64,000 bases of DNA. Origin: Trematomus loennbergii (Eukaryota; Chordata; Actinopteri; Perciformes; Nototheniidae). Positions 63,331 through 64,000 of this stretch are shown here, piece by piece. Every line of letters begins with the position of its first letter. Position 1 is the first letter of the stretch. The position numbers and the translations under genes are program-made. Below the pieces are notes generated by a model that saw only the letters and a program-made list of their open reading frames with translations, was not told the origin of the DNA and made no database searches. The stretch covers positions 1 to 64,000 of the forward strand of contig JAAOOA010000092.1 in the NCBI GenBank assembly GCA_012861695.1, written 5' to 3'.

Positions 63331-63960
63331 AGAACATCGCCCGCATCAGACCCCCATCTCATCCACCACTGCTGAAACTCTGATCCATGCCTTCTTACAT
63401 CGCGACTGGATTACTGCGACAGCATTCTTTATGTTTCATCTGCATACATCCTCAAAAAACGTCCAAAACTCTGCTGCCCGTATGCTCACCTCCACCCGAC
63501 GCTCCGACCACATCACCCCTATCCTCCACCACCTCCACTGGCTCCCCAACAAAACACCTCTTTGACTTTAAAATCTTACTATTCACTTTCGAAACCCTCA
63601 ACAACCTTGCCCCCCCTACCTCAGTGACCTCAGCCTCAGCCAACACACACCCCCATGCCTCGGGTCTGCTAACGCTTACCTACTGCTGCCCATCAGAACC
63701 AAGCTCCGGACCTGGGGAGACAGGGCCTTCGCAGCAGCCCCCCCTCACTCTGGAACTCCCTCCCCAGCCACGTCCAATCTGCCAACACTCTCACGTCATT
63801 AAAAAAATCCCTCAAAGCTCACCTTTTCACTAATCCACTAACCCCTCCCCCCTATTCCACCTAGTTTAGCACTTTTTCCTATTGTTGTCATTTTTCTTCT
63901 TTACTTGCTTGTAAAGCGATTTGAGCACCAGGAACAGCGCTTTTTTCTACTTATGCCCCT
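63331..63960 (+). mobile_element. LINE (L2-like) ORF2, segment 3 of 3: C-terminus and 3' tail
   Basis: NIARIRPPSHPPLL resumes after the TTAA element, followed by LQNSAARMLTSTRRSDHITP, ILHHLHWLPN and KTPLDFKILLFTFETLNNLA, the conserved C-terminal block of L2-like LINEs. The 3' end has the usual TTGTAAAGCGATTTGAGCAC at 63,908-63,930. Confidence 0.9.
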
Positions 63961-64000
63961 TTTCCACCAAACCGATTCTTAGCCGGCCCACTCGGCTGCC
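63950..64000. mobile_element. Start of a further MITE, cut by the window edge
   Basis: TGCCCCTTTTCCACCAAACC then GATTCTTAGCCGGCCC is the type of terminus seen in fish MITEs with CCCTTTTCCACCA ends. Only the first about 50 bp are visible. Confidence 0.45.

Noticed and set aside
1..64000. tRNA, rRNA or snRNA gene
   Set aside because: I looked for tRNA B-box-like and cloverleaf patterns by eye and found none convincing; a covariance-model scan would be needed to exclude them.

Overview
The window looks like a repeat-dense stretch of a teleost (ray-finned) fish nuclear genome. The evidence is one spliced vertebrate-type gene with GT-AG introns, plus a mix of transposon families common in fish: CR1/L2-type LINEs, a DIRS-type tyrosine-recombinase retrotransposon, a vertebrate-type LTR retroelement, many hAT elements with 8-bp target duplications, TTAA-site (Kolobok/piggyBac-like) elements, Tc1 remnants and Helitron-like copies. 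I see no bacterial genes, CRISPR array or rRNA/tRNA gene.

Layout: 0.5-3.3 kb holds LINE pieces, including an ORF1 with an SGNH-hydrolase-like domain. 3.3-4.5 kb is a CT microsatellite followed by a purine-rich minisatellite with a 367-bp higher-order period. 4.5-5.0 kb is a Helitron-like copy. 6.4-8.1 kb and 20.8-22.5 kb are the two arms of a large inverted repeat. Between them lies the only host gene I can support, a dedd (death effector domain-containing protein) gene, with a probable untranslated first exon near 8.3-8.6 kb and four coding exons from 11.6 to 18.1 kb. Its introns are filled with MITEs and LINE debris. The gene reads as DEDD across all exons but carries two clear single-base frame losses in the last exon and probably one in the first coding exon.

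From 22.7 to 45.6 kb I see only mobile-element debris and AT-rich sequence: two tandem Helitron-like copies with a 147-bp minisatellite and a 76-bp palindrome, a LINE ORF2 on the minus strand, a 2.7-kb terminal-inverted-repeat element, several hAT elements, and a LINE copy with the inverted layout expected of twin priming. From 45.6 to 56.3 kb a minus-strand DIRS element is interrupted twice: by a non-autonomous LTR retroelement at 45.8-51.6 kb, whose 3' LTR holds a further 1.1-kb element, and by a hAT at 52.4-54.6 kb that holds a 1.2-kb TTAA element. From 57.6 kb to the end a single LINE ORF2 is split by a 3.2-kb hAT, itself containing a 1.2-kb hAT, and by a 1.5-kb TTAA element with a THAP-like open frame. 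In the nests with sound target duplications, removing insert plus one duplication restores the host reading frame.

The window does not show an evident new gene system. Its main interest is in dated, nested insertions with exact boundaries, the inverted repeat around dedd with a flipped MITE at the same site in both arms, and a consistent pattern of one-base losses in otherwise good reading frames that points to assembly errors or gene decay.
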